Origin: Micromussa lordhowensis
Lineage: Eukaryota; Cnidaria; Anthozoa; Scleractinia; Lobophylliidae
Assembly: GCA_964020085.1 (NCBI GenBank)
Contig: OZ026598.1
Location: 18,929,101 to 18,993,100 of the forward strand
Direction: 5' to 3'
Length of the DNA: 64,000 nt
Shown: piece after piece, positions 1-10,005 of the stretch
How positions within the stretch are numbered: position 1 is the stretch's first letter
Layout: each line of letters starts with the position of its first letter
Made by a program: the position numbers and the translations under genes
Notes under the pieces: generated by a model
Told to the model about the DNA's origin: nothing
Databases searched by the model: none
Seen by the model: only the letters and a program-made list of their open reading frames with translations

Positions 1-612
1 TGTTTTTGACGATTTTAGCTGCACTGTCATGCGCTGCGGGCATGCTAGGGTTGGATGAAAGGCTATACAATCGGTAGAAAGATCAAAAGGCGGTCTGAAT
101 TTGCGGACACTGTTGTAGGTAAATTCACTGCATCGCAGGAAGGCAAAAAAGGCTAAATTGAAGGCGGCCCAGATCATGGAGAAATCTTGGGGGCTAAGCC
201 ATGATTGCAGAACAGGACGGATTGCGGAGAGAACCTGAGGGGTAACCGGTTGACGGCGAATACGCTGTTCGCCTTGGTAGCGGAGAATACCGCGTAAAAC
301 CTTGTGGAGAAGAAGTTTGCCCTTCAGAGGGTCACTGTACCCGGCAGTGATATGGAGGTTGCGAACAGCTGCTAAATAGAGTTTAATTGTGCTATGACGG
401 ACCGTTCTAGCGAGATAAGAGGCAAAATAAACAAGAGTCCCCTCGGAGGCGGGTAGGACATCCCCGTCTGGACCTAGGAGGCGATTCATCAGGCAGAATT
501 GTAAAAGGCGTTTTTCCCCAAAGCTGTAGGCTCGATTTGTGTTCTTGGAAAGACCCCAAGAAGCGTAGGTGAGCACCTCCTCTCTCAAAGGGTCATTAGT
601 GAAGGCGGGATG
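1..612 (-). pseudogene. Tyrosine recombinase domain of the DIRS-like element (partial)
   Basis: The minus-strand frame is open from about 612 to the window edge. It encodes a core-binding (SAM-like) region followed by the start of the catalytic domain, with the segment FFAFLRCSEFTY around 135-100 holding the first catalytic arginine in the usual LRxSE context. The remaining catalytic residues (H-x-x-R and the tyrosine) would lie to the left of the window. The frame differs from that of the upstream RNase H reading frame, which ends at 585. Either the recombinase is translated separately or by frameshifting, or this is one more lesion of the copy. It is the best preserved part of the element. 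Confidence 0.75.
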
Positions 613-1171
613 GTACAAGGAATGTGGTCGGCGTCGGGTGCGAGGGCCCAGAAACGCTGCATCTGAAATCGGGAGAGGGCATCAGCAATCTCATTTGAAA
701 CCCCGGGGACATGACGGGCCCTTACGAGAAAATTATGTTCCATGGATAGGAGAACAAGCTTTCTGACCAGTTCCATGATAAGGGGAGCTTTTGAATCCCC
801 GAATTTATGATAGATACCACTGACTCATTATCGCACCAAAACTGCAAACGTTTTCCCTTGAAAAGTGGGTGCCATATAGTGCAGGCAACAACGATGGGGA
901 AGAGTTCTTGCCATTCAATGCTTATTCCCCGCTCTCGGTCCAAAAGCATATGGGGAGGCCAGTGCCCTTGGAACCACTTTCCCTGAAAATAACCACCGAA
1001 CCCCACGGAGCCCGCTGGGTCAGTGTAGAGCTCGAGGTCTGGAGCAGGGGTAATGGTGGACTCAAGAAAAAGAGAGCGCCCGTTCCATTTGGAGAGGAAA
1101 ACTTTCCACATATCCAGGTCCCTAAAGAACTCCTTGTTAAGCCTGATGTGATGAAAAACGACTAGGGACAC
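585..1171 (-). pseudogene. RNase H domain of the DIRS-like element
   Basis: Two overlapping frames (722-1171 and 585-776) together encode an RNase H fold. The first has LYTDPAGSVGFGGYF, with the first catalytic Asp, then IEWQEL with the catalytic Glu, then FWCDNESVV with the second Asp. The second has the closing ARHVPGVSNEIADALSR segment with the final catalytic Asp. Because the halves are in different frames near 770, the domain is not continuous. This arrangement (RNase H directly after RT, ending in ADALSR) is shared by DIRS and Ty3-like elements; the adjacent tyrosine recombinase decides for DIRS. Confidence 0.8.
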
Positions 1172-1772
1172 CCTTAGTCAAATTAATGGCGCGTTGAAGG
1201 AAGGTCCTGCCGGGGACTACCACTTTACATGCGAACTGGAGAGTTCCAATGAGTGATTGTAACTCAACCAGGCGCACGGAGCGGCGTTTCTTGAAGGATG
1301 TCAGTAACTCATAAATCCTGGAAAGTTTGTCCTGGGGTAAGCGGGCCTCCATGCGAATGCTATCTAAAACGATCCCCATAAATTCTATTTCTTGGGAGGG
1401 GCCTATGGTCTTAGACGCGACTACCGGGGCCCTGAGTGACATGAATACCCGTAGAAGAGTGCTGAAGCTAGTGAGACAAGCTAATCTAGAACTTTCAGCA
1501 ATAAAGAAGTCGTCCAGGATGTGAATGACACGCTGGAGACCATGGTTACGTTTTAGGATCCATTCGAGCCCATCGGAGAGTTGATTAAAAATGAACGGGG
1601 GCACTGCGAAGCCCGAAGGGTAAGTACATGTCCACATAGTATTGAGATTTCCACAGAATACCCAGTAAGTTCCAGTCGTCGGGGTGGATTGGTATGAGGC
1701 GAAAGGCTGAATTAAGATCAGTCTTAGCCATGTAGGCTCCCTTTCCCAGGGACTGGAGGATCTGAATTGCAT
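1137..1772 (-). pseudogene. Reverse transcriptase domain of the DIRS-like element
   Basis: The frame holds the finger/palm part PPFIFNQLSDG, the catalytic-site segment HILDDFFIA (equivalent of YxDD, with Leu at the first position), FMGIVLDS and the connection to RNase H. The part before about 1600 reads as RT only in another frame, so a one-base lesion lies near 1600, probably at the C-run in the GCCCCCG context (inference). A second lesion near 1170 separates RT from RNase H. An RT of this type copies the element's RNA and, in DIRS elements, generates a circular DNA intermediate that the tyrosine recombinase inserts. Confidence 0.8.
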
Positions 1773-1866
1773 CGTCTACCCGGACATAACTCAGGGAATA
1801 GGGATCCTTAGCAATGTGGTCATTTATGCTATTTCCCTGTGGGTAGGAGAGGTGATAGATAGTTCG

Positions 1867-2750
1867 CTAATCTGACGAGTGTTTTTTAGGAATAGCTCCC
1901 ACTGGATGACACTGCACATTTGCTAAGGGAAGAGCAGCATAGGGGCCGGCTACCCGTCCTAAGTTCACTTCCTGTTCCAGGTTGGCAGAAACTACATCAG
2001 GGTGCTGCGTCGCAGAGATAAGGTTGGGGGAAACCCGGGCTGAACGCGGCCCACAATACCCAATACGAGCGCCTTCTTTAAGCGTACTTAGCAAATTAAA
2101 GACAAATTTACGATCTGGATGATTAGTTAATTCTAAATCTAAGCGATAAATGTCAATAGGTGAGGATACTAATGGCTTCTGATGACGCCTTTGCTGCTCC
2201 ACTTTACTTCTTGCTTCGCTCACTAGGTCTGGGGACTCCTGCGTTCCGGGCTGAGCCACTGGAGTGTTGCTGAGGGCAGTCTTCGACGGTGTGGCTGTTG
2301 GAGTGGCAGCGGCGGCAAACGTGCGGGTAGCTGCAGTTTCGGCGCCGGCACCCGGAGGACTTGTTGAAGTCAAAGCACACCGTCTGGGAACGACGCTGTT
2401 TTCCCGGAGTATTTTGTCCTCCATATTACGGTCCACTGGCCGCGAAAGTCCCAAAGGAGACGCCATGCCCGAAGGTGCGAGAGTTTGGCTGGAGGGCGTT
2501 GGACTGAAGGCGCTGTTTGTACGAACGGCTTGCAGAGCGCTCTGCACAGACTGGGAGACAATGTCCGCGATGGCAGAACGCTGGGCTGGACTGAGGGCGT
2601 CTCTTTGATCGGTGGACTGATTGGTATGGAAGAGATCTTCCTCTGCATCTGACTGCAGCATGTCCTCAATGGAAGACAGCGAGGCATTGTCGGAGAGGGT
2701 GTTGTCCTCCGGAATGCTGAGACGCCGGCCTTGAACGGCGTCGATTCCAC
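1867..2750 (-). pseudogene. Gag-like / RT-leader region of the DIRS-like element
   Basis: An open frame (ATG at 2659-2661, open back to about 2750) rich in Ser, Ala, Pro and Thr, with RSAIADIVSQSVQSALQAV as a likely helical segment. It ends at an in-frame stop at 1867 exactly where the fingers of the RT should begin (the next codons read RTIYHLS). The stop therefore looks like a nonsense lesion in a formerly fused protein. There is no zinc knuckle. Function by analogy: structural or nucleic-acid-binding part of the polyprotein. Confidence 0.55.
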
Positions 2751-3010
2751 TAGCTGAGGTGGACGGCTGTTGTGTAGATGTTTTGTTTCGTAGGACGAGT
2801 GCGTTGAGGCCGACCAGGTCTTCGTTTGGGTTGACTGGCCTTTCCTGTCAATGCTCGCTTGAGCCGGGCGAGGAGTTGCGCTTTGGAGCCCGTTATGGGC
2901 AAATTCAGCGATTGAAGACGGAGTTTTAGGACCTCGCTGGATAGCTTCGATAGGTCCTCACTTCTGGTAGCGACCCGAGCAGGGTTCAACGAGCCGCGAG
3001 GGCGAGCCAT
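2750..3010 (-). pseudogene. SAP-domain N-terminus of the DIRS-like element
   Basis: The 86-residue frame starts MARPRGSLNPA at a well-placed ATG and contains LSSEVLKLRLQSLNL followed by GSKAQLLARLKRAL, the two-helix pattern of a SAP (SAF-A/Acinus/PIAS) DNA-binding motif. A basic tail rich in Lys, Arg and Pro follows. SAP domains are found at the N-terminus of some DIRS-type and Crypton-related proteins, and also in host genes. Here the downstream continuity with gag-RT favours the element. The frame closes at 2750, while the continuing coding frame is shifted by one base around 2765-2800. Confidence 0.65.
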
Positions 3011-3704
3011 GGAAGGTTGACGAAAATTAAACGATAGATTTACAATCAGTACTAGCTGCGTTGCTTAGACGAACTCAAAATGGACTCTGAACAGTTGACC
3101 AAGCTTTTATATGGAGACGTTCGTCTGCTGGTAAGCCACTAGAAAAGGCTGTACTAGTGAACAGCTTACCCTAGCACGTGTAACACCTTAAACATGAATA
3201 GTGCTTTAATGCTTTGCACCAATGCTATCGTTCGTTGTAACGTTCTGAAGGTAACAAAGCTACAATGTTTTAGGTTGAGCTACAATAAAGCTTACAGTTT
3301 GCTGACCTTTGGAATACAATTACTCAATAGCTCTATAGAAAGTGATGCCGCCATTAAAGGCTCATTGAGTACGTACGTCACGCTTCATTAACTATATTTT
3401 ACTGGTGTGACAGTAAAATCTCATTTAAAAAAATTTTTTGACCCTTTAAAAAGTAAGGTTTTGGTATTTCAAAATACATTGTAAAGTAGCTTGTATATTC
3501 TTCTTTTCAGTTTTGTCCGTAAAATTGATCAGCATTAAAACGTTTCTGACGGGAATAATCGATCAAAAGTTTCAACTCTTGCGAGTTCTTGAGTAAGACA
3601 CTGTTGGGAGAGTGATCATCGGTACTTGATATACAGTAGGCTTAAACAGCAATCAAAAACCCAAGAATGAAAAGAGAGAGCTAATGCACATTTTAGTCTT
3701 AATA
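3011..3704. other. No gene seen
   Basis: Between the DIRS-like element and the next repeat I see only short chance frames. The stretch may contain the element's upstream terminal repeat, but I could not match it to anything else in the window. Confidence 0.4.
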
Positions 3705-4105
3705 ATATACATGAAAATATTACTCGATTCTGACAGGCTGGGAGCAGTGCAGTTTTTCCTTAACACAGTGCAGAACCGTGAAGAGGTAATTGAATGCAAA
3801 AAAAGGTAATAAAGCAAACATTCTGATTGGTCAATGAACAAAGAAGTTCACAGATAGCCAATCAAATCATTTGTTTTCAAATCAAGCGCGCGCCCTGGAT
3901 GGCGCAATTTTTTCTTGATTGCGTGATAATTAAAATCACCTGAGGTTTAGCGCGCGCACAAAACTGAGAAGAAAGTTCAGAGTCCGTAAAGTTCAAAACA
4001 TCCTTCACGCAAATTTTTTCATGTATATTATTAATAGGTAATCATACGGTTTTTCTCGTTCAATTTGGAATTAATTTGCACTTGTGAGTTTTTCAAAAAC
4101 CGAAA
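3705..4105. repeat. Dispersed repeat, copy 1 (related copy at 36282-36735)
   Basis: Two landmark segments recur in the same order near 36.3-36.7 kb. The first is ATTACTCGATT...GAGCAGTGCAGTT at the left end. The second, at the right end, is ATTATTAATAGGTAATCATACGG followed by CAATTTGGAATTAATTT and a GAGTTTTTCAAAAA block. The interior differs. It looks like a non-autonomous DNA-transposon family; the right end of the second copy also folds back on itself. Confidence 0.6.
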
Positions 4106-4514
4106 TTGCAATCGCCCCTGGCCATGGTAGCTTGGTTAGCCGGGTAGCCCGGTTAACCGGGGCACCCTCCCTCCATGTAAGCAGGCCAAACACTTGGAAA
4201 AAAAACATGTAATATATCTTTTGCGTGTGGCGGTACTGAGGGACAAAGCGTTTGCGTTATGTATAATCGCCAAATGAATGGCATTTCTTGATCGGAAGGA
4301 GAGCAAAGAGCACTACTTTTTGGTTCATCTTATAAAATTCTTATAACAAACCATCGTGGCCATTAAGTTTCGGCGGAGCAATAGAGCGGACGGACAGAAA
4401 ACGATACATTGTGACCTTTATTGTCATATTAACATTTACAGATTGTTATTGTAACATTAGAAGCATTCGTACACGACCGCCAGGCAGACCGATTGATATA
4501 CAGACCCATGAAAT

Positions 4515-4625
4515 AACTGGCGTATTGTCTTAGTGACCCGTATTGACACACTGACTGACTGATGGACTGACTGACTAACATTAACTGAATGACATGACTG
4601 ACTGACAACCCGGGCCATCGGACTG
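4515..4625. repeat. Short GACT/GTCA tetranucleotide-rich tract
   Basis: Degenerate runs of ACTGACTG around 4540-4610, of the same base composition and phase as the large satellite at 6771-7193. No gene is apparent. Confidence 0.5.
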
Positions 4626-4837
4626 AGTGCGACGAAGTAGATCATGACTGGAAGATTCTTTATCACGAGATTGCAGAAAGTTGAACAAGATAAAGGTCAA
4701 TAAAACATCACCAAAAAAAAAAAAACACGAAAACCTATCACATTACAAGAACCATCCCTTCCAAGTAGTGTACACCAGGGTTATGTTGAAGACCACACAG
4801 AACACAACTACGTCATATAAAGGCAATTTAACAAATC

Positions 4838-5445
4838 GAATGTGGTTTAGCATGGTATGTACTCTTATCGACAACGATACGCGTCATCACAGAGGTCAAA
4901 ATGTTGTGGACTCATGAGGCGCAGCCGAGTGAGTCCGTAACACATTCGATTTGTTTTTTACCACAATATCAAAGAAAACGAAGGAAACCTTTGCTAAACA
5001 CGGACTTGAAAGTGCACGCGCTGCATTATGCAAATGAGCTATTTGTACGCGTCATACTTTCCTTTCAAAAACTTTTGCAAACTCGCGCAACATACAGAAA
5101 CAATACGGAAAAATGTCTGGGAAACGAGTAATGACGCGTACTCGTTAACAATAAGAGTTTAGAGCACGATTAAGCGCATTTCGATTTGTTTTTACCACAA
5201 TATCAACGTCAAAGAAAATGTTTTTTTTTCAGAGCTTGAGCTGAAAAAGGAAGAATATAAAGGCAGAAACCGACACAACGTAGAATGTTTTTTTGAACAT
5301 GTACTATATTTCGGCTGGCCAAACCAGCCTTCTTCAGGTACAATGCGTGACACAATGACTCGAGTAGTGTGGTATGGACTCTTATCGACCACGGCAAATT
5401 AGCCAATCAGATTGCGAGATTAGCAGCAATTGTGGTAAAAATTAA
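4838..5445. repeat. MITE-like repeats with TTTTTACCACAAT ends
   Basis: The segment around 5188-5444 begins with TTTTTACCACAATATC and ends with its near inverse, ATTGTGGTAAAAA. It carries the internal text GGTATGGACTCTTATCGAC. A partial, rearranged copy lies just before it, at 4838-4985, with ATGTACTCTTATCGACAAC and TTTTTTACCACAATATC. Within the second copy, 5284-5345 holds an A/T-flanked TTCGGCTGGCCAAACCAGCC hairpin that may be a further insertion. Confidence 0.6.
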
Positions 5446-5877
5446 AATTATCCACTTTATATCAGTCAGTTAATATTACATTAATGGTACTAGACGAATC
5501 AATGGCCACCCTCATGACATATCAGCTTATTGTAGCACAGACAATGCAACTTGTTAAAGCAACCTTAATTTTAGGTTTAATTGCTTGTGACTCAAGAACG
5601 AGCTCAGAGACCGCCTGCACTTTTATTGTCGAAGTTTGTTCAGAATGTCAGAGAGAACCTTTCAAAAAACACTTCGAAAGAGGATAAAAGCCGCCTTAAT
5701 TGTTGAAAATCTAATTATAACCATTAGCAAAGCCCAAACATGTTCCGCAGGAGGCTGCGTGCTGAACATGCCTGCGCTGAGGTCCCTGCAGTACCCTTAA
5801 AAGTGGGCGAAGCTAGCAATTGCAGTAGCCTTAGAGGTAGGCTGACGTGGCCTCTGCAGTAACCTCAGTCATTCTTT
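5446..5877. other. 3' flank of the transporter gene, no gene seen
   Basis: Only short chance frames. This contains the 3' untranslated and downstream region of the minus-strand SLC7 gene. I did not find a clear AATAAA on the minus strand close to the stop codon. Confidence 0.4.
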
Positions 5878-8800
5878 TCATGGAGAAAATAGATCCTGGT
5901 ACGGCTTTGCTTTGGGTTGTATCTTCTTAATGCGGGCGTCCACATCAGGATTTTCGTACACTATAAAGTCTTGTTCTGATGACTGCTTTGGTTTAAGTGC
6001 TTCGTTGCTTCGCCTGTAACCATAGAAAGCGTAGATAAACAATCCTGCAACACACAATGGAAATAGAATTTAGTTCAAAAGCCAGGGTACCGTGGTTTAA
6101 GCAAAATAAAGAATCACTAACGACAGTGTGTTACCTGGAACAAGCCATGCACCGAATCGCACAAACGTCCAGTAATTCAGCTCAGCAATCAACAGAATAT
6201 TGACAAAAATGGCTACAATTGGAAGCCAAGGAATACATGGTACTGTGGTAGAAAACGCTGGATAGTTTCTAGGCTGCCTTGTTAGGAAAATCACAGCAGC
6301 CAATGCAAAGAGGCCACTAATGCCACCCGAGAGGAATGCCCACACCTTATCGCCAAGGATGTCATTCATTACAGAGGTCAAAACAGTGGCGAGGCATGAA
6401 AGGCTAATAACCAATAAAAACACAGCAAAGCTGGCATTAGAACCAGATACTTTGCTGGGTTCTTTCGATGTTTTTGTCTTCTTTCTGTCAAATTTACTTT
6501 TCGGTTGGTTTGGAATGTCTCCGAAGATATACGGGTATGTTTCCGATTCCATGGAGATGAACTGGAGCCATTGTTCCGTTCGTTCCAGTTTAGCTGCTTT
6601 ACAGTGTTCAAAATCCTCTACGCCTGGCTGGTAGCGAGTTACCAGGACTGAAATGGTGACCATGGTGAAAGCGAATAGAGTGCCAATAGACAATACTTCA
6701 ATCTGGAGAATATGAACACACAAGCAATCAATCAATCGATCACTAAATAAATAGACTGGTCGATCAAGTGATCGATTGATCAGTCAGTCAGACAGTCAGT
6801 CAATCTGTGCGTCAGTCCGTCAATCAGTCAGTCAGTTAGTCAGTCAGTCAGTCAGTCAGTCAGGCAGGCAATCTGTGCGTCAGTCAGTCAGTCAGTCAGT
6901 CAGTCAGACAGTCAGGCAATCTGTGCGTCAGTCCGTCAATCAGTCAGTCAGTCAGTCAGTCAGTCAGTCAGTCAGTCAGTCAGGCAGGCAATCTGTGCGT
7001 CAGTCAGTCAGTCAGTCAGTCAGTCAGACAGTCAGGCAATCTGTGCGTCAGTCCGTCAATCAGTCAGTCAGTCAGTCAGTCAGTCAGACAATCTGTGCGT
7101 CAGTCAGTCAGTCAGTCAGGCAGGCAATCTGTGCGTCAGTCAGTCAGTCAGTCAGTCGGTCAATCAGTCAGTCAGTCAGGCAGGCAATGAGCGATTTTGA
7201 ATAATTTTTTGACGAGTGCCTAATCACTTGCCCAAACTAAACTTTACATATATTGAAAGACCTATGCTATTATAGTTAGAATCTAAAATCTTTTGGAATT
7301 CCGAGACATGCCACATGGTCAAAATGACAATTCTCTTCATCAACTGACTAAATCAACGTTGGAGATCACTCTGGTTTTGTTTATCGCCAAAAAATATGAT
7401 TAATCTAATATTCTTGAAATTGTGCTTTTTTAGTTAAGGAATAGTTCTGCAATTTGCTAGCTGTATTATAAGTTTTCTGCGCTCAATAGTTGCCGACATG
7501 CGAATCATATGATAACGGTCGATTTTCAGCGCAGTTATAACTCGTTAGATTGATTTCTGGACGTAAAATTGATGTCGTTTGAAATGTGTTTTTTTTTCGG
7601 TAATACCAAGATATTTGAAGAAAAAACCTATATAGCGGTTTCACTTTACTAAGGCCCAGTTATATGCAACAGTAGAGCAAATTCTATTTTTCAAGCTTTA
7701 CTAAACTATTTCTGATTTTTGTGGACATTTGCTCTTAACGACCTTTTTTTTTCTAACTTTGCTACATTCTGTAATGACAAACAAGGTACAAACCAAATGT
7801 TCTGTGGTAAATAAAGCTGCCAAGCATCCACTTAGGAAACCACCAACTAAAGTCACGATCTCCATAGCATGGGACGATTCATCAAGGCAACCGAAACACA
7901 CGAACAGAAGGCCATCATTAGCCATGTTAAACAAAATCCGTGGTCCAGCAAGCGAGCAAGAAAGCAAACCAATGAGAGTGGACGAGACAGCTCCGACGGC
8001 AGCTAAGTACTGGGCTCCAGGAATAGCTTGAAAGATCTTTGCCAGGGGCGCCAAGTGTCCCAGTTGATCATGTGGTGTTATAAGGGTAAACACAGTTGCA
8101 ATCCCACAATATGTTATTGTTACCGCAGTAACAGTCACGATAATTGACAGAGGAGTAGAGGACTTCGGGCGCTTGACCTCTCCACTGACAGCAGCAATGG
8201 CGTCTAAGCCAATAAAAGCGTAATAACCAGTAGCAGCTGCCCGCAAGACTCCTTGGACGCCGTGAGGAGCGAAATCACTAGCCCAGTTTTCTGGTTTGAC
8301 AAGAAACAGGCTGATAACGAAAAGCAAGATTAGAGCGGTGACACTGAACGTAAACATAACTCGGTTGAAGATCATGGCCCATCGCAACCCCACAGCAACA
8401 ATAAGACCTACTGCTAGAGCTAAAGCCAGGGATAGGAAATCCGGGAATGGAGCCAGAAAAGGATTGCTCCAAGTTACTACTTTTTCTTTGAACAAGGTGT
8501 AAATCCTCCCACCAGATATAAAATCAATGTACTCGCTGCAAGTTCGCGCCAAGACAGCCATTACGATGACATATTCGACAAGCATTGTCCATCCCACGAC
8601 AAAAGCCCACATCTCGCCAACAGCTGCGTAACAATACACGTACGCTGAACCACACTTTGGAACTCGTGAACTGAACTCTGCGTAACAGATACCGGACAGT
8701 ATCACAGAAAAGGAGGTTAACACAATGGATAGAATGACGGCCGGGCCTGCGGTGTCACGTGATAGCTTAGCCGTCATGACGTATATACCTATGCCAATTG

Positions 8801-9730
8801 CCGTGCCCACCCCTAAGAGTATCAGGTCTATGGTAGATAAAGTTCTTTTCATACTGCCCTCTGACAGTAGAGTGAGGTAGGGCTTGGTGCGAGTTACTTT
8901 TGTCAACCAACAAGGCCAGTTTGGATCTGAAGAAAATTAAACAAGCAAATAAATGGCCTCACTTTGACATCGATTATTCATTACATTTTTTAGATTTAAC
9001 ACAGCCCGCAAAGTCCCCAACCACATTTTCAGTTCATCTGTGATCTATTACTGAACAGAAGAACGGTATACCCTTCGCTCTATCTCCCTCCACGCTATCC
9101 ACGTTTTTGACCTTTCGGTAACGAGTTAAAAGTTCAGGTGGTATTTTTAAACATCGTTTCTATTCGAGTGAAAAAAAATCCCTACACTTAATTTAATCCC
9201 CATTAATATCAACCGAAGCTAGTTGTTTTGAGAACTGTTTTGACGCTCGTCAAATGCCCTAGTGGCACTAAATAAACAATCACCCAGTGTGTCTTTTGAA
9301 GTATAAAGATATTGTACAATTTGCCGGGCCTCTTTCTCTTCCAAAGCAATGCTGGGATATTATGGTAAGGCTGACTGGATTAAACGTAACATGGTATATG
9401 TATCGAGGGAAGGGAGAGGCAAGGAAAGCTTAGAAACGACATTTTCAAAAATGCAAAGTGATTCTCTTAGTAGTTGAAACATAACATGTCTCTGCGAATT
9501 GGAAAATTGGCTGATCTGGCGCCGGTGGCCATGGACTTGATCAAATCCAACTAGTGTCAGAATAAGTATTTAACTAGATTACTACACCAAACTGCTTAGG
9601 CCACTTGACCAAGCTACCTTCGCCATTTTGAAGTGTACTGCTATTCATGAAGTTGACGGGCTTTTAACTTACCGTCGGTTTCTTCTTTGCTGTGCTCGTG
9701 GTCCTCGAGTGTAATTGGCGGCGGAAACAT
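5878..9730 (-). CDS. Cationic amino acid transporter, SLC7 (CAT) family, complete 4-exon gene
   Basis: Coding exons on the minus strand: 9673-9730, 7794-8926, 6135-6702 and 5878-6044. All have GT/AG borders, and the lengths sum to 1926 nt, giving 641 residues, the normal size for a CAT. The start ATG at 9728-9730 sits in GGCGCCATGT. The protein is a multi-pass membrane carrier of about 14 helices. LLGVGTAIGIGIYV (residues about 57-69) is the first, half-broken helix, CYAEFSSRVPKCGSAYVY is the conserved second helix to loop, and VLSIGTLFAFTMV with PCIPWLPIVAIFVN form the late helices. These residues and the soluble loop before the last four helices match plasma-membrane carriers of arginine, lysine and ornithine (SLC7A1-4/14 group). 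The usual GAGVYV is GIGIYV here. The exact SLC7A member is not assigned. The C-tail ends DLFSP. Confidence 0.93.
6771..7193. repeat. CAGT/GTCA tetranucleotide satellite with 120-bp higher-order unit
   Basis: About 420 bp of imperfect CAGT repeats in the intron between transporter exons 2 and 3. An interruption, CAATCTGTGCGTCAGT, recurs at 6801, 6869, 6917, 6989, 7037, 7089 and 7125. All spacings are multiples of 4, and the pattern 6841-6960 is repeated almost exactly at 6961-7080. The 142-codon open frame across it is a by-product of the repeat (Ser-Val/Gln-Ser periodicity), not a gene. Confidence 0.9.
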
Positions 9731-9751
9731 GGCGCCCTGCAGTATAGTGCG

Positions 9752-10005
9752 TACATACAGTGAACGGTTTTCAATTGAGTGTCACAAAACCAAAGGACAC
9801 AGACATTACAGTGAACCAATCAAAACTCAAAGTTATTGCATGTAGCTGACGCGAATCGCGGGAAAACGTTTGCGAGTGAGTCATGATTGGTTTTGATTTT
9901 ACTTCTGATTGAATGAAAAAGAGGCGCGAGTTTTTTTTAACTGAGCCAAGCGTGTAGCTTAGTTGATACAAAACCAATTACCGTTTGACACTCACTCTTG
10001 CGTCT
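9752..10005. repeat. Dispersed repeat with GGTTTTCAATTGAGTGTC head, copy 1
   Basis: Starts with ACGGTTTTCAATTGAGTGTC. It carries CAAAGGACACAG, then GAACCAATCAAAA, then GCGAATCGCGGGAAAACG, and later GATTGGTTTTGATTTTAC. The same blocks in the same order and strand occur at 28345-28490. It lies directly upstream of the transporter's first coding exon, so it may overlap the promoter. Confidence 0.65.

Larger units (their letters stand above)
1..3010 (-). mobile_element. DIRS-like tyrosine-recombinase retrotransposon, decayed, left end outside window
   Basis: Read on the minus strand, the segment carries in order a SAP-type DNA-binding domain, a low-complexity gag-like region, reverse transcriptase, RNase H and a tyrosine recombinase that is cut by the window edge. 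This order, with a tyrosine recombinase in place of a DDE integrase or endonuclease, is typical of DIRS/Ngaro-type retrotransposons. The reading frame is broken at several places (near 2780, at 1867, near 1600, near 1170 and near 605), so the copy as a whole cannot make one full polyprotein. I did not identify the inverted or split direct terminal repeats that would fix the element's ends; 3010 is only the first codon of the SAP reading frame. Confidence 0.85.

Noticed and set aside
1..3010. Endogenous viral element
   Set aside because: The tyrosine recombinase and SAP/gag/RT order fit a DIRS-like retrotransposon; no envelope or integrase of viral type is present.
6776..7204. 142-codon Ser/Gln/Val repeat open frame
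   Set aside because: Produced by the CAGT satellite in the transporter intron.
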